From: Promicromonosporaceae bacterium
GTDB taxonomy: Bacteria > Actinomycetota > Actinomycetes > Actinomycetales > Cellulomonadaceae
Assembly (NCBI GenBank): GCA_009783295.1
Contig: WRHK01000011.1
Location: forward strand, 16,621-80,620
DNA length: 64,000 bases
Reading direction: 5' to 3'
The translations under genes were made by a program, and so were the position numbers. Shown here one piece after another: positions 63,969 through 64,000 of the stretch (the stretch's first letter is position 1; the number at the start of each line of letters is the position of its first letter). The notes beneath the pieces are model-generated. The model was given only the letters and a program-made list of their open reading frames with translations, was not told the DNA's origin and did not search any database.

Positions 63969-64000
63969 CCCCCCCCCTCTCCCCCCCACCCCCCCCCCCC
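63969..64000. other. Poly-C contig end
   Basis: The last ~32 bases are almost pure C with single T and A interruptions, unlike the rest of the window; this is most likely a low-quality sequence end rather than biology. Confidence 0.7.

Overview
The window is very GC-rich actinobacterial chromosome, densely packed with GTG starts and GTGA/ATGA overlaps, and many genes appear leaderless (a TANNNT box 5-8 nt before the start codon). Gene order matches the conserved actinobacterial block known from Mycobacterium: rhlE, MiaE_2-like protein, DUF3107, adnA-adnB, nudC, mrx1, uvrD2, whiB7, DUF2342, YlbL-type Lon/PDZ protein and UPF0182. A second conserved block, birA-accD-accE, lies at the right end. 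The repertoire suggests a Micrococcales actinobacterium of Cellulomonas/Promicromonospora type; the genus is an inference.

Layout. 1-29.3 kb is core chromosome: a PHP-protein tail, MarC, a DEAD-box RNA helicase, the AdnAB double-strand-break resection motor-nuclease, NAD diphosphatase, mycoredoxin behind a SigR/SigH-type promoter, a MerR/MFS pair with a textbook MerR operator, UvrD2, the WhiB7 antibiotic-resistance regulator with a long attenuator leader, a Lon-like protease, UPF0182, an initiator tRNA, a LysE pseudogene and RF2. 29.4-49.3 kb is a Tad (Flp-type) pilus locus: tadA, tadB, tadC, a small pilin-like gene and three TadE/TadG-like genes. 49.4-64 kb holds small regulators (MarR/VOC, LysR), secreted hydrolases, an aminotransferase, an LCP cell-wall enzyme, an HMCES/YedK protein, a class III cyclase and the acyl-CoA carboxylase genes. 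The window ends in an artefact-like poly-C run.

The striking feature is that the Tad locus is interrupted twice by two different 7.7-kb elements, each with its own serine integrase. Element 1 (about 30130-37841) splits tadA between its Walker A and Walker B motifs. Element 2 (about 40094-47746) cuts the last 28 codons off tadC. Joining the flanks at the short cores restores full-length reading frames exactly in both cases (418 aa TadA, 312 aa TadC). Each element carries an integrase beside one end, a homologous small protein, a replication module with iteron-like repeats, a capsid gene preceded by a similar RNA hairpin, and small unknown genes. Portal, terminase, lysis and most tail genes are not recognised, so they look like phage satellites (or relics) rather than full prophages. 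Element 2 also carries a membrane-anchored protein with eight 11-residue repeats and a capsid gene that appears frameshifted. The arrangement suggests an excision-controlled pilus switch or a receptor-removing superinfection block; this is inference.

Other structure: a whiB7 leader with a uORF, a terminator, an antiterminator and a ribosome-site sequestering helix that share one segment; two dispersed chromosomal repeat families at gene ends; and a short palindromic repeat that has also entered the adnA and adnB coding sequences.
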